NCBI GenBank assembly: GCA_021772025.1
Contig: JAETNT010000001.1
Coordinates: 1-64,000 of the forward strand
Direction: 5' to 3'
DNA from: Enterocloster bolteae
GTDB taxonomy: Bacteria > Bacillota > Clostridia > Lachnospirales > Lachnospiraceae
Length of the DNA stretch: 64,000 nt
Part shown: positions 32,848 through 41,279 of the stretch, one piece after another
Position numbering within the stretch: the first letter of the stretch is position 1
How the letters are laid out: the number at the start of each line of letters is the position of its first letter
Program-made: the position numbers and the translations under genes
The notes under the pieces: model-generated
Seen by the model: only the letters and a program-made list of their open reading frames with translations
What the model was told of the DNA's origin: nothing
Databases searched by the model: none

Positions 32848-32941
32848 AAATCAGCCGGATTTTTTGACGCAGCCTTATATAAAAAGGCTTTTAACCGCTG
32901 GGCCGATTTATTTAAAAACTGTTTTTTGTGGAGGAGAATTT

Positions 32942-34969
32942 ATGAAATTCCTTGTGAACAAAAAGCTTGCCACGCGCATTGGAATTATTACGACAGCCAT
33001 CACTCTGGCCGGGATGTTACTGCTATGGATTATTGTATCTTCCAATGTCGCCGCCATAGTTAAAAACGATATTACTAATCAGATGACGGATGCCGTAGAG
33101 GCCAGGGCTGCTATTATTAATGAGTATGTCGCTTCTGCGGAGGAATACATGTCCGCATTCGCTTTAAGCGCCGAGGTTTCCCAACTCCTTTTAAACCCGA
33201 AGGATCCGCAGCTGACGGAGAGGGCCCAGCAATATACGGAAGACTTTGCTGCTGTTAAAGGGGTATTTGAAGGACTGTATATCGCTACCCCGGATACCCA
33301 CGTCTTGACCCATACCTCTCAAAGCGCTGTCGGGATGACTACGCGGACAGGAGACTCGCTAAAGTCGTTTCAGGATACGATTTTGTCCAGGAGGGGACTG
33401 ACGAATCTGGGAATCATGAAATCTCCGGGAACCGGCAGTATGATCATCTCTATGTATGAACCAGTATTTGAGGCCCAGCGGTGTATCGGCTACGTAGGAG
33501 CAGGCGTTTATGCCAGCCATCTGATGGACTCTTTGCTGAATTTGTCCATCAAAGGGTTGCCTGACAGTGAGTATGTATTTTTGAATGTTGACACCGGAGT
33601 GTATCTTTATCATGAGGATGATACTCTGCTGAATACAGAGACTGCTGATACCGGATATCAGAAGATCCTTCGACGCATTCGTGAAAACGGAGATACCCGG
33701 GCTAATACATATTCCTACCGGGATGAAAACGGGGTCAATCAACTGGTGGTTTACAAGTATCTGGAGAACCGCGGATGGGTCTTTATGGTTCGAGAGAACG
33801 CTGCAAAGGTCTATGGGGAAGTAGCCATAGTACGCATTGTTGTCGGAGCGCTGTGTGCGGCGGTAGCTGCTGCCATTATCCTGATTACCCTTTTGATTTT
33901 ACGCAGGGAAGGCAGAGAACTGATGGCTGTAGAGAGAGCTATTGGCTGCTTGGGAGACTTGAATCTTTCTACTGATGAGGAACTGGAGGCTTTTTACTGC
34001 AGGGAGGACGAAATAGGAAAGATTGCCCAGACTACCCACCACGTCTGCGGATGCCTGCGGAAGACGATTGATGATGTGAACCGGATCTTAGGGGAGATGG
34101 CTAAAGGTAATCTTGCTGTTGATGTAGGAAAAAACAGCTCATACTACATTGGCGATTTTCAGGCTCTGCTGGCAAGCCTGAAATCCATTCAGGAGAATTT
34201 GATAAACGTGATCCGTGATATCTCTTTTGTGGCCCGGCAGGTTGATACCAGTGCAGAGCAGGTATCTACGGGAGCAGAAGCGCTGTCTCAGGGGACACTG
34301 GAACAGGCGGGATCCATTGATGGACTGGTGTCAAATGTAACGGAAATCACTTCACAAATTCAGACCAGCACTGTACGTTGCGACAGTGCCAGCAAGTTGG
34401 TGGATAAAGCCACCGGTTATACGGCAGAAGCAGATGTTAAGATGGAACAGCTGACAGCCGCTACCCAGAATATCGACAGATCTTCTGCCCAGATCGGAAC
34501 CATTATTAAAACAATCGAAGATATTGCATTCCAAACCAATATTCTGGCATTGAATGCTGCCGTGGAGGCGGCCCGCGCCGGGACAGCAGGCAAAGGCTTT
34601 TCCGTTGTAGCTGACGAAGTGAGAAATCTGGCGGCAAAATCCGCCGAAGCAGCGCAAAGCACAAGCAGCTTGATCAATCGTTCTGTTCAGGATGTGAAAA
34701 CGGGAACGGAATCTACTTCTCTTGCTGTTTCTGCTATGCAGGTTATCAGCGAATGCATTCAGTCTGTCAAAACTCTGATGGATGAGATTGCTGCTGCCAG
34801 CGTCCGCCAGTCTGAGATGATTACGTTAGTGGAGCAGGGGATCAAGGAAATATCCGCTGTGGTACAGGAAAATTCTTCTACTGCTGAAAAAAGCGCGGCA
34901 GTATCGAAAGAACTGTCCGGACAGGCGCGGAAGCTGAACGGCTTGATTAGCCGATTCCACATTAAGTAA
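32942..34969 (+). CDS. Methyl-accepting chemotaxis protein
   Basis: 675 residues. First membrane segment ~13-35, extracellular Cache-type sensor domain ~36-300, second membrane segment ~302-325, HAMP-like region, then a cytoplasmic signalling domain with the conserved hairpin tip EDIAFQTNILALNAAVEAARAG and VVADEVRNLAAKSAEAA. It signals to CheA/CheW. ATG at 32942 with GGAGGAG upstream; the longer frame from 32864 lacks this site. No other chemotaxis or flagellar genes are nearby. Ligand unknown. Confidence 0.93.
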   Translation: MKFLVNKKLATRIGIITTAITLAGMLLLWIIVSSNVAAIVKNDITNQMTDAVEARAAIINEYVASAEEYMSAFALSAEVSQLLLNPKDPQLTERAQQYTEDFAAVKGVFEGLYIATPDTHVLTHTSQSAVGMTTRTGDSLKSFQDTILSRRGLTNLGIMKSPGTGSMIISMYEPVFEAQRCIGYVGAGVYASHLMDSLLNLSIKGLPDSEYVFLNVDTGVYLYHEDDTLLNTETADTGYQKILRRIRENGDTRANTYSYRDENGVNQLVVYKYLENRGWVFMVRENAAKVYGEVAIVRIVVGALCAAVAAAIILITLLILRREGRELMAVERAIGCLGDLNLSTDEELEAFYCREDEIGKIAQTTHHVCGCLRKTIDDVNRILGEMAKGNLAVDVGKNSSYYIGDFQALLASLKSIQENLINVIRDISFVARQVDTSAEQVSTGAEALSQGTLEQAGSIDGLVSNVTEITSQIQTSTVRCDSASKLVDKATGYTAEADVKMEQLTAATQNIDRSSAQIGTIIKTIEDIAFQTNILALNAAVEAARAGTAGKGFSVVADEVRNLAAKSAEAAQSTSSLINRSVQDVKTGTESTSLAVSAMQVISECIQSVKTLMDEIAAASVRQSEMITLVEQGIKEISAVVQENSSTAEKSAAVSKELSGQARKLNGLISRFHIK

Positions 34970-35044
34970 GCACAGATATTTGCAACACCTTAAATTCAGG
35001 ATATAAGGACAAAAGACTAAGGTTTTGGTAAAGGAGGAATTACT

Positions 35045-36880
35045 GTGAAAAAATTAAAGCAAAGAGCTTGGTCGTTTTTGATGATTCTGGCCATGGCAGT
35101 TTCCGTGACAGCCGGAGTGACGGCGGCTACAGACCTGACTGCCCAGGCAGCAGAGCAGGACATAGTGGTTTTGTATACCAATGATGTCCATTGCGGCGTA
35201 GACGACAACATCGGCTATGCAGGGTTGGCCCTGTACAAAAAGGAGATGCAGGCCCAGACTCCTTATGTAACCCTGGTAGATGCAGGCGATGCCATCCAGG
35301 GAGCTCCTATCGGCACCTTATCGGACGGCGGATACATAATTGATATTATGAATCAGACAGGATATGATTTTGCCGTTCCCGGCAACCACGAATTTGACTA
35401 TGGTATGGCGCGCTTTCTGGAGCTGTCCCAAAAGCTGAACTGCGGATACTATTCCTGCAATTTTATAAATCTGGCTTCGGGGTCCCCGGTATTTGCGCCA
35501 TATAAAATGTTTACCTACGGAGATACCCAGGTAGCCTTTGTAGGGGTCAGCACTCCGGAAAGCTTCACCAAGTCCACTCCTGCATACTTTCAGGATGCCA
35601 ACGGCAATTATCTGTATGGGTTCTGCGAGGATGAGAGCGGACAAGCCCTTTACAGTCGAGTTCAGGCGGCAGTGGACGGAGCAAGAGGCCAGGGGGCAGA
35701 GATCGTAATCCTGGTTGGACATTTGGGTAACGAGGGGGTTTCCGGTCAGTGGACTTCTGAGAAGATTATTAAGAACACAAACGGTGTGGATGCGGTTATT
35801 GACGGCCATTCCCATGAGACTTACGACAAAACTTGCCTTAACAAAGATGGGGAGGAGGTAGTGATAACTCAGACCGGCACCAAGCTGAAAAATATTGGGA
35901 AGATGACTATTAAACCAGATGGAACCATTGCCACAGAAATGGTAACAGAGGTTCCGGACGGAGGCTTTACTACCTATACGGTGCGGAAAAATGACTCCTT
36001 GAGCCGGATTGCGAAAAAGACGCTGGGTTCTTCGGAAGCTTGGCCCGTTATTTACAGTGCTAATCGGGACAAAATCCGCAAAGCGGATGCAATCACTGCA
36101 GGTACGGTTCTCACGATTCCAGGCGGCGCTATGACGGCAGAGGACGGTAAGTTTGTAGATGCGGCTACAGATGCTTATATTAAGAATATTCAGGCCCAGT
36201 ACAATGAAAGCCTGAAAGTGATTTTGGGCCATACAGAAGTAGAGCTGACCATCAAGGATTCGGAGACCGGAAACCGGGCGGTAAGAAATGCGGAAACCAA
36301 TCTGGGAGATCTGTGTGCAGATGCGTTCCGATACCAGCTGGGGGCTGACATTGGCCTGATGAACGGAGGCGGTATCCGCGACAGCATTGCAGTAGGAAAT
36401 ATTACTTATAATGATACATTAAAAGTGTTCCCCTTTGGAAATATGGGCTGTGTAGTAGAAGCCACAGGACAGCAGATCAAGGATGCCCTGGAGATGGCAG
36501 CTAAGGACTGTCCGCAGGAAAGCGGCGGATTCCTCCATGTATCCGGTATTACTTATACAGTGGACACTTCTGTTCCTTCTGGTGTAAAGCTAGATGAGAA
36601 GGGCAATTTTGTAAGCGTATCCGGAGCTTACCGGGTAAAGGATATTCGGGTAAATGGAGAGCCTTTAGATCTCAATAAAACTTACACAGTGGCATCTCAC
36701 AACTATATGCTCAAATCCGGCGGCGACGGTATGAGTATGTTCGGGAAAACCAAGGTAGTAAGAGACGACGTTATGGTGGATGTAGACGTGCTGTCCTCCT
36801 ATATTTCAGAAAAATTAGGTGGAAATGTGGATTCTGAATACGGAAATCCCGGAGGGCAGGGAAGAATTATAATAAAGTAG
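35045..36880 (+). CDS. Secreted 5'-nucleotidase/UDP-sugar hydrolase-like protein with internal LysM domain
   Basis: 611 residues. Signal peptide ~1-36 ending in TAQAAEQ. Metallophosphoesterase domain with TNDVHCG, DAGDAIQG, GNHEFDYG and DGHSHE. A LysM peptidoglycan-binding domain occupies ~310-358 (YTVRKNDSLSRIAKKTLGSSEAW ... TVLTIPG). The 5'-nucleotidase C-terminal domain follows with NAETNLGDLCADAFRY and FPFGNMGCVVEATGQQ. GTG start, preceded by AAAGGAGG. Probably cell-wall-attached and cleaves nucleotides for salvage. The LysM between the two catalytic domains is unusual. A strong terminator follows. Confidence 0.92.
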   Translation: MKKLKQRAWSFLMILAMAVSVTAGVTAATDLTAQAAEQDIVVLYTNDVHCGVDDNIGYAGLALYKKEMQAQTPYVTLVDAGDAIQGAPIGTLSDGGYIIDIMNQTGYDFAVPGNHEFDYGMARFLELSQKLNCGYYSCNFINLASGSPVFAPYKMFTYGDTQVAFVGVSTPESFTKSTPAYFQDANGNYLYGFCEDESGQALYSRVQAAVDGARGQGAEIVILVGHLGNEGVSGQWTSEKIIKNTNGVDAVIDGHSHETYDKTCLNKDGEEVVITQTGTKLKNIGKMTIKPDGTIATEMVTEVPDGGFTTYTVRKNDSLSRIAKKTLGSSEAWPVIYSANRDKIRKADAITAGTVLTIPGGAMTAEDGKFVDAATDAYIKNIQAQYNESLKVILGHTEVELTIKDSETGNRAVRNAETNLGDLCADAFRYQLGADIGLMNGGGIRDSIAVGNITYNDTLKVFPFGNMGCVVEATGQQIKDALEMAAKDCPQESGGFLHVSGITYTVDTSVPSGVKLDEKGNFVSVSGAYRVKDIRVNGEPLDLNKTYTVASHNYMLKSGGDGMSMFGKTKVVRDDVMVDVDVLSSYISEKLGGNVDSEYGNPGGQGRIIIK

Positions 36881-36901
36881 CCAAAGGTTTTATAAAGAGT
36901 G

Positions 36902-36950
36902 CCGTATCCAGACAAGACCAAAAGGTTTTGTCTGGATACGGTGCTTTTTT
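36902..36950 (+). terminator. Rho-independent terminator of the 5'-nucleotidase gene
   Basis: CCGTATCCAGACAAGACC pairs with GGTTTTGTCTGGATACGG around AAAA, followed by TGCTTTTTT. Confidence 0.92.
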
Positions 36951-36955
36951 ATTTA

Positions 36956-37033
36956 GATTATACGTTCTTTTCACAAGATTGTAAACCATAAATAAAAAAT
37001 AAGTTGACAATTTTTGCGAAAGAACGTATAATC
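36956..37033. promoter_or_regulatory. BirA-type operator with mirror-symmetric promoters upstream of bioY
   Basis: TTGTAAACC (36979-36987) and AGTTGACAA (37002-37010) form a BirA-like operator with 14-base spacing. The right half overlaps a consensus promoter for bioY: TTGACA (37004-37009), 17 bases, TATAAT (37027-37032). The outer flanks are a perfect 15-base inverted repeat (36956-36970 with 37019-37033). On the minus strand this mirrors as TTTACA, 17 bases, TATAAT (36985 to 36957). Confidence 0.82.
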
Positions 37034-37071
37034 CCACATATAATTTTAAAAAAGGAGGAAGATCTAATAAT

Positions 37072-37662
37072 ATGACTCAACCAATTTCCGGTGAACATTC
37101 CGTGCAGGCGAAGGCAGGCCGCCTTACCACGACCCAGATGGCGGCAGTGGCATTGATGACTGCCGTTACTTGTATGCTGGGGCCGCTGGCAATCCCGATA
37201 GTTGTCAGTCCGGTGCCGATTTCTCTTACAAACCTGGTACTTTTCCTGTCACTGTATATTTTGAAAACGAAAAAAGCGCTGCTCAGCTATCTTATATACC
37301 TTTTACTGGGGATTGCAGGACTTCCGGTATTTTCTGGCTTCAGCGGCGGGCTGGGAAAGCTGGCAGGACCTACAGGCGGCTACTTGGTGGGATTTATCTT
37401 TATGATATTAATTGCCGGTTTCCTTGTAGAACGTTTTGCTAATAACCGCCTGATTTGCGCCGGTGCTTTGATTTTGGGAGCTATGGTCTGCAATGCCTTT
37501 GGCACCGGCTGGCTATGCTGGCAGCTGAAGATGGACTTCGGGGCCGGGCTTGCAATGGGAGTGATTCCCTACTTGCCGGGAGACAGTGCTAAGATTGTTC
37601 TGGCTGTCATTGCCGGACCGGAGATTGCTAAGCGTGTTCATCAGGCAGTAGGAAAGATTTAA
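37072..37662 (+). CDS. bioY: Biotin transporter BioY
   Basis: 196 residues, six hydrophobic segments. The BioY signature region GIAGLPVFSGFSGGLGKLAGPTGGYLVGFIF is present, as is PYLPGDSAKIVLA near the C terminus. BioY is the biotin-binding S component of ECF importers. ATG at 37072 follows AAAGGAGGAAGATCTAATAAT. A BirA-type operator covers its promoter, which independently supports biotin as the ligand. No bio synthesis genes are near, so the cell may be a biotin scavenger. Confidence 0.95.
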   Translation: MTQPISGEHSVQAKAGRLTTTQMAAVALMTAVTCMLGPLAIPIVVSPVPISLTNLVLFLSLYILKTKKALLSYLIYLLLGIAGLPVFSGFSGGLGKLAGPTGGYLVGFIFMILIAGFLVERFANNRLICAGALILGAMVCNAFGTGWLCWQLKMDFGAGLAMGVIPYLPGDSAKIVLAVIAGPEIAKRVHQAVGKI

Positions 37663-37753
37663 AACCGTATCCGGCTTTTAAAACCGCCCCTTCCCCCCTG
37701 AAAAAATATATGGTATACTGGTCTTATCATCAATCAGAAAAGAGGAAAATACC

Positions 37754-38305
37754 ATGTTGGATTCGATAAAGCTGCAAACTAGACAGGCGGCAGGGGAGCT
37801 GCTGGAGGCGGCAAAACTGAAACCCGGCCAGATTTTGGTGGTGGGCTGCTCTTCCAGTGAAGTGGGAAACTTTCAAATTGGATCTCATTCCAGTCAAGAG
37901 ATCGGCGCCGCTGTTTTTGAAGTTTTTCAAGAAGAGTTGAGCTCCCGGGGAATATATTTGGCAGCCCAGTGCTGTGAACATCTAAACCGGGCTGTTGTTC
38001 TTGAGGCTGATGCGGCGGAACGATACGGCTATGAGCCGGTTAATGTGGTTCCCCGGCTGAAGGCCGGCGGTTCCTTTGCCACAGCCGCTTATGGCGGCTT
38101 CCGCCATCCGGTAGTAGTAGAACATATAAAAGCCCATGCAGGAATCGATATTGGTGATACGCTTATAGGGATGCATTTAAGGGAGGTGGCGGTTCCGGTC
38201 CGTATCAGCACAAAAGAGATTGGAAACGCCCATGTGGTTTGCGCCAGAACCCGGTTGAAATATATCGGCGGGGAACGGGCCGGGTATGATGAGACGCTGG
38301 GATAA
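37754..38305 (+). CDS. UPF0340/TIGR01440 family protein (YwlG-like)
   Basis: 183 residues of the conserved, uncharacterised UPF0340 family. Recognisable segments are LVVGCSSSEVGNFQIGSHSSQEIG, AAQCCEHLNRAVVLE and GIDIGDTLIGMHLREVAVPVR. No established function. ATG at 37754 with AAAAGAGG upstream. Just 23 bases before the LacI regulator gene, so the two may share a transcript. Confidence 0.92.
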   Translation: MLDSIKLQTRQAAGELLEAAKLKPGQILVVGCSSSEVGNFQIGSHSSQEIGAAVFEVFQEELSSRGIYLAAQCCEHLNRAVVLEADAAERYGYEPVNVVPRLKAGGSFATAAYGGFRHPVVVEHIKAHAGIDIGDTLIGMHLREVAVPVRISTKEIGNAHVVCARTRLKYIGGERAGYDETLG

Positions 38306-38328
38306 TCCGTAAGACCAGGGGGAAGCAT

Positions 38329-39327
38329 ATGAAAGAAAAAAAAGCAACCATCCGGGAGGTGGCAGCCCTGGCCGGAGTGTCTATCAGCTCTGTATCCCGT
38401 TATTTAAAAGATCCCAAAAGCATTCAGCCTTTGGCTGCATATAATATTAAAAATGCCATCCGGGAGCTTCAGTACGAGCCAAATATGTTTGCCCAGAACT
38501 TAAAGCGGGGCAAATCCAACATAGTGGGCCTGGTGGTGCCTCATACAGAGCATTTTTTCAGCCGGGTATGCCGGGGGGTCAGCGACTATTTTTTTGAGCG
38601 GAAATATGTGACTTTTATTTGCGAAAGTGATAATGACGGCGAAAAAGAGAAGTTTTATGTTCAGGAACTTTTGAATCAAAAGGCAGCGGGAATTATTATC
38701 GCTCCCTGCGGTCAGAATTCCATGTATCTCCAGAATGTATCCAGAGAGTACAAAAATATGGTGGTTATCGACCGCCTGGAAAAGGTGGGCTGTGATATTG
38801 TACTGGAAAACCATCGGGAAAATGCCTACAATATGGTTTCATGGCTGTTAAAGAATAAGCCATGCCGGCAGGTTCTGATGTTGTTCGGCTGGATAGACAG
38901 TTACAATACCCGTATGTGTATGGAAGGTTCTAATCAGGCTTTTGCAGAAGCGGGGAAGCCGGAGGAAGAAATTCTGCGGGTGGTAACTGCCCGCAAGATT
39001 GATGCGGTGGTAGACGCGCTGAAGCAGTTTTCCGGAAAAATTCAGAAAGGGGAACGTCCGCTTATTGTCGCCTTCGGGTCGGACATTTTGGAATATGTGG
39101 CAATGGAGATCCATCAGCATTATCCTGGGTGGATTGGCAATGTGGACGTTGCGGGTTTTGCCCAGGCGGAGACGCCGCAGAAGCTGGGACTTCAATGTTC
39201 TCTGGTTGTTAAAAACCCGGAAGCGGTAGGAATTACTGCGTCAGAGCTCCTTCACCGAAAAATTCAGGAAGAACCCAAAGACAGTCCGCCTAAAATTTAT
39301 GATATTAAGGTTCAATATAGATTTTAA
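38329..39327 (+). CDS. LacI family transcriptional regulator
   Basis: 332 residues. N-terminal LacI helix-turn-helix ATIREVAALAGVSISSVSRYLKDP with a hinge-type helix, then a periplasmic-binding-protein-like effector domain. RBS AGGGGGA. It immediately precedes the tripartite transporter/PHP/sulfatase operon, whose promoter is flanked by two LacI/CcpA-type palindromes, so it is the likely repressor of that operon. Effector unknown. A terminator separates the two units. Confidence 0.93.
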   Translation: MKEKKATIREVAALAGVSISSVSRYLKDPKSIQPLAAYNIKNAIRELQYEPNMFAQNLKRGKSNIVGLVVPHTEHFFSRVCRGVSDYFFERKYVTFICESDNDGEKEKFYVQELLNQKAAGIIIAPCGQNSMYLQNVSREYKNMVVIDRLEKVGCDIVLENHRENAYNMVSWLLKNKPCRQVLMLFGWIDSYNTRMCMEGSNQAFAEAGKPEEEILRVVTARKIDAVVDALKQFSGKIQKGERPLIVAFGSDILEYVAMEIHQHYPGWIGNVDVAGFAQAETPQKLGLQCSLVVKNPEAVGITASELLHRKIQEEPKDSPPKIYDIKVQYRF

Positions 39328-39339
39328 TGCGACAAAATA

Positions 39340-39390
39340 ACTTCAAACAGACAATTAAAAAACAATATTGTTTGTTTGAAGTGAATTTTT
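39340..39390 (+). terminator. Terminator of the LacI regulator gene
   Basis: ACTTCAAACAGACAA pairs with TTGTTTGTTTGAAGT (one mismatch) around a 13-base loop, followed by GAATTTTT. Confidence 0.78.
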
Positions 39391-39398
39391 CCACATAA

Positions 39399-39412
39399 TG
39401 AAAACGATTTCA
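39399..39412. promoter_or_regulatory. LacI/CcpA-type operator (cre-like)
   Basis: TGAAAACGATTTCA matches the cre consensus TGNAANCGNTNNCA at every fixed position. About 90 bases upstream of the -35 box of the tripartite transporter operon. Confidence 0.6.
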
Positions 39413-39498
39413 GATAGAAAAAGGCGAAAAGTTAGTGAAAAGACATAAAAAATGCAATATAATTCTTAAAAATCAAGTAAAAACCACAAGAAATTCTA

Positions 39499-39527
39499 TT
39501 GACAACCCGAAAATGACTTGTTATAAT
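39499..39527 (+). promoter_or_regulatory. Consensus promoter of the tripartite transporter/sulfatase operon
   Basis: TTGACA (39499-39504), 17-base spacer, TATAAT (39522-39527), about 57 bases upstream of the first start codon. Confidence 0.88.
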
Positions 39528-39550
39528 GTCCATATTGAGAGATTGAGAAA

Positions 39551-39566
39551 CTGAAAACATTTTCAG
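39551..39566. promoter_or_regulatory. Second LacI-type operator, downstream of the promoter
   Basis: CTGAAAACATTTTCAG is a perfect palindrome, placed between the expected transcription start and the ribosome site. It resembles the site at 39399, about 153 bases upstream centre to centre. Confidence 0.6.
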
Positions 39567-39583
39567 AAAAAGGAGACGACATT

Positions 39584-40675
39584 ATGAGAAAAAGAGTATT
39601 GGCACTGACAATGGCCGGCATTATGACGGCTTCCGTTACTGCTTGCGGAGGCGGAGGAACGGCCGCCACGACGACAGCCGCTACCACTGCGGCATCTACT
39701 ACCGCAGCGGCTCCGACAGAGACGAAAGCAGCGGAAGAAAAAACGGGAGATGGAGAGGCGGCCGGAGCCGTGACCGCTGACTCTTTTAAACCAAGCAAAG
39801 ATTTTAATATTCGGGTTCCTTTTGCGGCAGGCGGATCTGCGGATACGATTTCCAGAATCATCGGTCAGGGACTTCAGAAAACTTATGGAAATTCCGCGGT
39901 TATCAACAATTTGACCGGCGCAAACGGAGCGATTGCGGCGGCGGATTTAGACGGCGCCAAGTCGGATGCCACCGAGCTGATGGTAGGCGGTATTGCTATG
40001 TTTACTTTGGCTCCTTTGTTTAATCCGGATGTTAATTTAAGCCTGGATGATTACCAGTTCGTATGCAGCATTGTATCAGAAGATCAGATGCTGTTTGTGG
40101 CTCCCGGCAATACCGGCATTAAAGATTGGGCGGGCCTTCAGGAATATGCAAAGAACAATCGGATCGTTTTCGGTTCCAATACTCCCGGCGGCGCTACTCA
40201 TATGCTTCAAACCATGCTGTTCGGCGAGGCCGGCATTGAGGCGGAGGCGGTTACTTCTGATGGCTCCGCAAAAGACCTTCTGGCAGTGGCAGGAGGTAAT
40301 GTGGTATGTGCGGCAGCTACGTCTTCCCTGGGTGCTCAGTATGTAGAAGAAGGGACACTGATTCCTATTGTTGTATTTTCCGAGGAGCCTTATACCGGAT
40401 ATGAGGGAATTGAGGTTCCTACCGCCAAATCATTGGGTTATGATATCGTATTCCAGACCTGCAATTTCCTGATGACAAAGAAGGATGTGAATCCTGATGA
40501 CGTAGCGGCAATTTATCAGGCGATTCTGGATTACAGCGAGACCGATGAGTTTAAGGAACTGGCTGCCAATGCAAGCTATATTCCGGATTTATCTGACGGC
40601 GAGACAGTAAGGCAGACTATCGCAGATGCAGCGGCAATGTGCCAGGACGCTTATAATAAATATTACGCCAAATAA
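39584..40675 (+). CDS. Tripartite tricarboxylate transporter substrate-binding lipoprotein (TctC/Bug family)
   Basis: 363 residues. Lipoprotein signal with lipobox SVTAC, then a Thr/Ala-rich linker (about residues 25-60) and a Bug-type fold (RVPFAAGGSADTISRIIGQGLQK; VFGSNTPGGATHMLQTML). Bug proteins bind carboxylated or amide compounds and pass them to a TctA/TctB permease, which follows here. RBS AAAGGAG. A hairpin after the gene may raise its level relative to the membrane parts. Confidence 0.93.
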   Translation: MRKRVLALTMAGIMTASVTACGGGGTAATTTAATTAASTTAAAPTETKAAEEKTGDGEAAGAVTADSFKPSKDFNIRVPFAAGGSADTISRIIGQGLQKTYGNSAVINNLTGANGAIAAADLDGAKSDATELMVGGIAMFTLAPLFNPDVNLSLDDYQFVCSIVSEDQMLFVAPGNTGIKDWAGLQEYAKNNRIVFGSNTPGGATHMLQTMLFGEAGIEAEAVTSDGSAKDLLAVAGGNVVCAAATSSLGAQYVEEGTLIPIVVFSEEPYTGYEGIEVPTAKSLGYDIVFQTCNFLMTKKDVNPDDVAAIYQAILDYSETDEFKELAANASYIPDLSDGETVRQTIADAAAMCQDAYNKYYAK

Positions 40676-40766
40676 TACCAGAGGGGTTTTGCACAATTAG
40701 TAAAATGCGGATCTTGCCCGGCATATCCATAAAAGAAACCGGAACCGGGCGGGGTTCGCGATTTTT

Positions 40767-40788
40767 GTTCCTTCACAAGGAACCTTTT
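40767..40788 (+). terminator. Intercistronic hairpin between TctC and TctB genes
   Basis: GTTCCTT-CAC-AAGGAAC followed by CTTTTT. Small but complete terminator shape; probably partial, since the genes downstream have no other visible promoter. Confidence 0.6.
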
Positions 40789-40812
40789 TAAAAACAGAAG
40801 GAGGAGACAATA

Positions 40813-41256
40813 ATGAAGGTGAAATACCGCTCAAACCTTGTATCGGGAATTGTCAGCGTGATTTTGGGGATTATCTGCATGGGTGTCATCCCTCGGCAGA
40901 TCGGTGAGGATTATTCGGCAACCTATGGCATTACATCCAGAACCGTTCCCTATGCGGTAGCTATTCTGTGGATAGTCTGCGGAGTGGTCTTGATGTTTCA
41001 GAGTCTGGTACTAAAAAAAGAAGAAATTAAATCCTTTGAAGTGGCAAAAGAGGTAAAGGCATTGGGCTATATGGCGGTGCTGCTGATTTATGCGGTTCTG
41101 TTTACCAGAAGCTTTTTGGCATCTACCATATTCTTAGGGGTTGCTACTTTGATATTCACCGGCTCCAGGAAGAAGACATTTTATCTTATCGTTCTCGGGG
41201 TGGTAGTGATACTGTATCTGCTGTTCTCCAAGGTGCTGCATGTACAGCTTCCTTAA
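40813..41256 (+). CDS. Tripartite transporter small membrane subunit (TctB-like)
   Basis: 147 residues with four hydrophobic segments, normal for TctB. It assists the large TctA subunit. RBS AGGAGGAG. Lies between the binding protein and TctA genes in the standard C-B-A order. Confidence 0.88.
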   Translation: MKVKYRSNLVSGIVSVILGIICMGVIPRQIGEDYSATYGITSRTVPYAVAILWIVCGVVLMFQSLVLKKEEIKSFEVAKEVKALGYMAVLLIYAVLFTRSFLASTIFLGVATLIFTGSRKKTFYLIVLGVVVILYLLFSKVLHVQLP

Positions 41257-41279
41257 CCAAAACCAAATAGGAGGTTATT

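Noticed and set aside
35318-36232. 304-codon open frame antisense to the 5'-nucleotidase
   Set aside because: Overlaps conserved motifs of the sense gene; Cys/His/Arg-rich reading without family resemblance.
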